Assembly (NCBI RefSeq): GCF_900117445.1
Contig: NZ_FPEJ01000001.1
Location: 1-64,000 of the forward strand
DNA: 64,000 nucleotides
Direction of reading: 5' to 3'
DNA from: Hyphomicrobium sp. NDB2Meth4
GTDB taxonomy: Bacteria > Pseudomonadota > Alphaproteobacteria > Rhizobiales > Hyphomicrobiaceae
Below are positions 63,396-64,000 of this stretch, piece by piece. Within the stretch, counting starts at the first letter, position 1, and the number at the start of each line of letters is the position of its first letter. Under the pieces are notes generated by a model. The model saw only the letters and a program-made list of their open reading frames with translations. It did not search any database and was not told the DNA's origin. Made by a program: the position numbers and the translations under genes.

Positions 63396-64000
63396 CTACA
63401 GCCACCCCTGCAACTCGCGCCGCACCACTGCCTCGATGGCGCGGATGCCCTCCGGCCTGTCGTTGAGCGCCGGCAGGTAAGCGAACTTCTCTCCGCCGCC
63501 GCCCTCGAAGTAGTGCCGGTTCTCGCCGTTCAACTCTTCGAGTGTTTCGAGACAGTCCGCCGAAAAGCCCGGCGCCACGAGCGCGAGCCGCTTCACACCC
63601 TCGGCCGCCAGCCGCTTCACCGTCTCGTCCGTATAGGGCTGCAGCCACGGATCGTTGCCAAAGCGCGACTGGAACGTCGTCAGCCACTTCTCTTTGGGCC
63701 ATCCCAGTTCGGCCCGCAGCAGTCGCGAGGTCTTCTGGCACTGACAATAGTAAGGGTCGCCAGCTTCGAGGTAGGCTTGAGGCATGCCATGGAACGTCGC
63801 GATGATGATCTCGGGCTCGAAATCGAGCTTGGCCAAATCCGCGCGCATCGCATCCGCCAAGGCGCGGATATAGACCGGGTCGTCGTGATAGCTCGGCGCC
63901 ACGCGCACCGCGGGCTGCCAGCGCATCTTCATCAGCGCCCTGAAAGCTTGGTCCGCCGCCGTCGCCGTCGTCGCCGCCGCGTACTGCGGATAGAGCGGCA
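63396..64000 (-). CDS. hemH: Ferrochelatase, partial (cut by window edge)
   Basis: C-terminal ~200 residues of ferrochelatase, which inserts Fe2+ into protoporphyrin IX. The frame runs to the window edge, reading LYPQYAAATTATATAADQAF before the first in-window ATG, as in the family's PLYPQYS segment. Catalytic His is in TFHGMPQAYLEAGDPYYCQC and the acidic pair in APGFSADCLETLEELN. The N-terminal half and start lie beyond 64000. No disruption seen. Confidence 0.95.
   Translation of the reverse strand, partial: PLYPQYAAATTATAADQAFRALMKMRWQPAVRVAPSYHDDPVYIRALADAMRADLAKLDFEPEIIIATFHGMPQAYLEAGDPYYCQCQKTSRLLRAELGWPKEKWLTTFQSRFGNDPWLQPYTDETVKRLAAEGVKRLALVAPGFSADCLETLEELNGENRHYFEGGGGEKFAYLPALNDRPEGIRAIEAVVRRELQGWL

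Overview
This window most likely comes from an alphaproteobacterium of the order Hyphomicrobiales (Rhizobiales), possibly near Hyphomicrobium. That is an inference from gene content and order: an lptC/lptA-lptB-rpoN-ptsN block, an FzlA-type GST beside queG, galE/galU, kdsD, an NfeD/SPFH cluster and alphaproteobacterial-style proteins throughout. It is not a database match. The GC-rich chromosomal backbone is interrupted by accessory DNA in the left half.

Layout. (1) Positions 1-10207: a membrane protein, a hybrid histidine kinase and a convergent NarL/FixJ-type regulator. Divergent from the regulator runs a tight operon: a small membrane protein, two paralogous Clp-like AAA+ ATPases, a large membrane-anchored Sel1/TPR protein, a secreted protein and a NADAR-family protein. 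I do not recognise this as a named system. (2) 10485-13154: a cupin, a serine resolvase with a small partner, an AlpA-like HTH protein behind a dyad, then a gene-poor stretch with three tRNA-derived fragments and repeated TTACGG motifs. (3) 13136-31680: an 18.5-kb integrative island bounded by 19-bp direct repeats from a tRNA 3' end. It holds a tyrosine integrase, a type I restriction-modification locus with two extra nuclease-like proteins, a leftward kinase/helicase/unknown operon, a second resolvase with res-like sites, an XRE regulator, a zinc-finger-like protein, a protein with DNA-polymerase-A-like palm motifs, and a structured non-coding right end.

(4) 31770-64000: ordinary chromosome. 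A LysR regulator is divergent from ilvD. The envelope block has a fused LptC-LptA protein, LptB, RpoN and PtsN (without hpf between rpoN and ptsN), then UppP, FzlA-like GST, QueG and an SDR. Further on are a coiled-coil secreted protein, a YiiX-like cysteine hydrolase, an HPF protein fused to a cold-shock domain, a hydrolase, a GT4 glycosyltransferase, flavodoxin with an overlapping partner, SpeE, an MltB-type transglycosylase, GalE, GalU, an outer-membrane beta-barrel, KdsD, two NfeD proteins, an SPFH protein and the C-terminal part of HemH cut by the window edge.

How they fit together. The island is a defence cargo element: integration, restriction-modification and a second probable defence operon, followed by a regulator/polymerase-like module that looks like the control and replication part of a mobile element. 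The best candidates for undescribed biology are the NADAR/twin-AAA+/Sel1 operon (3926-10207), the kinase-helicase-unknown operon (23355-27222), and the polymerase-like protein with its TAGGTGC-type repeats (28024-31300).
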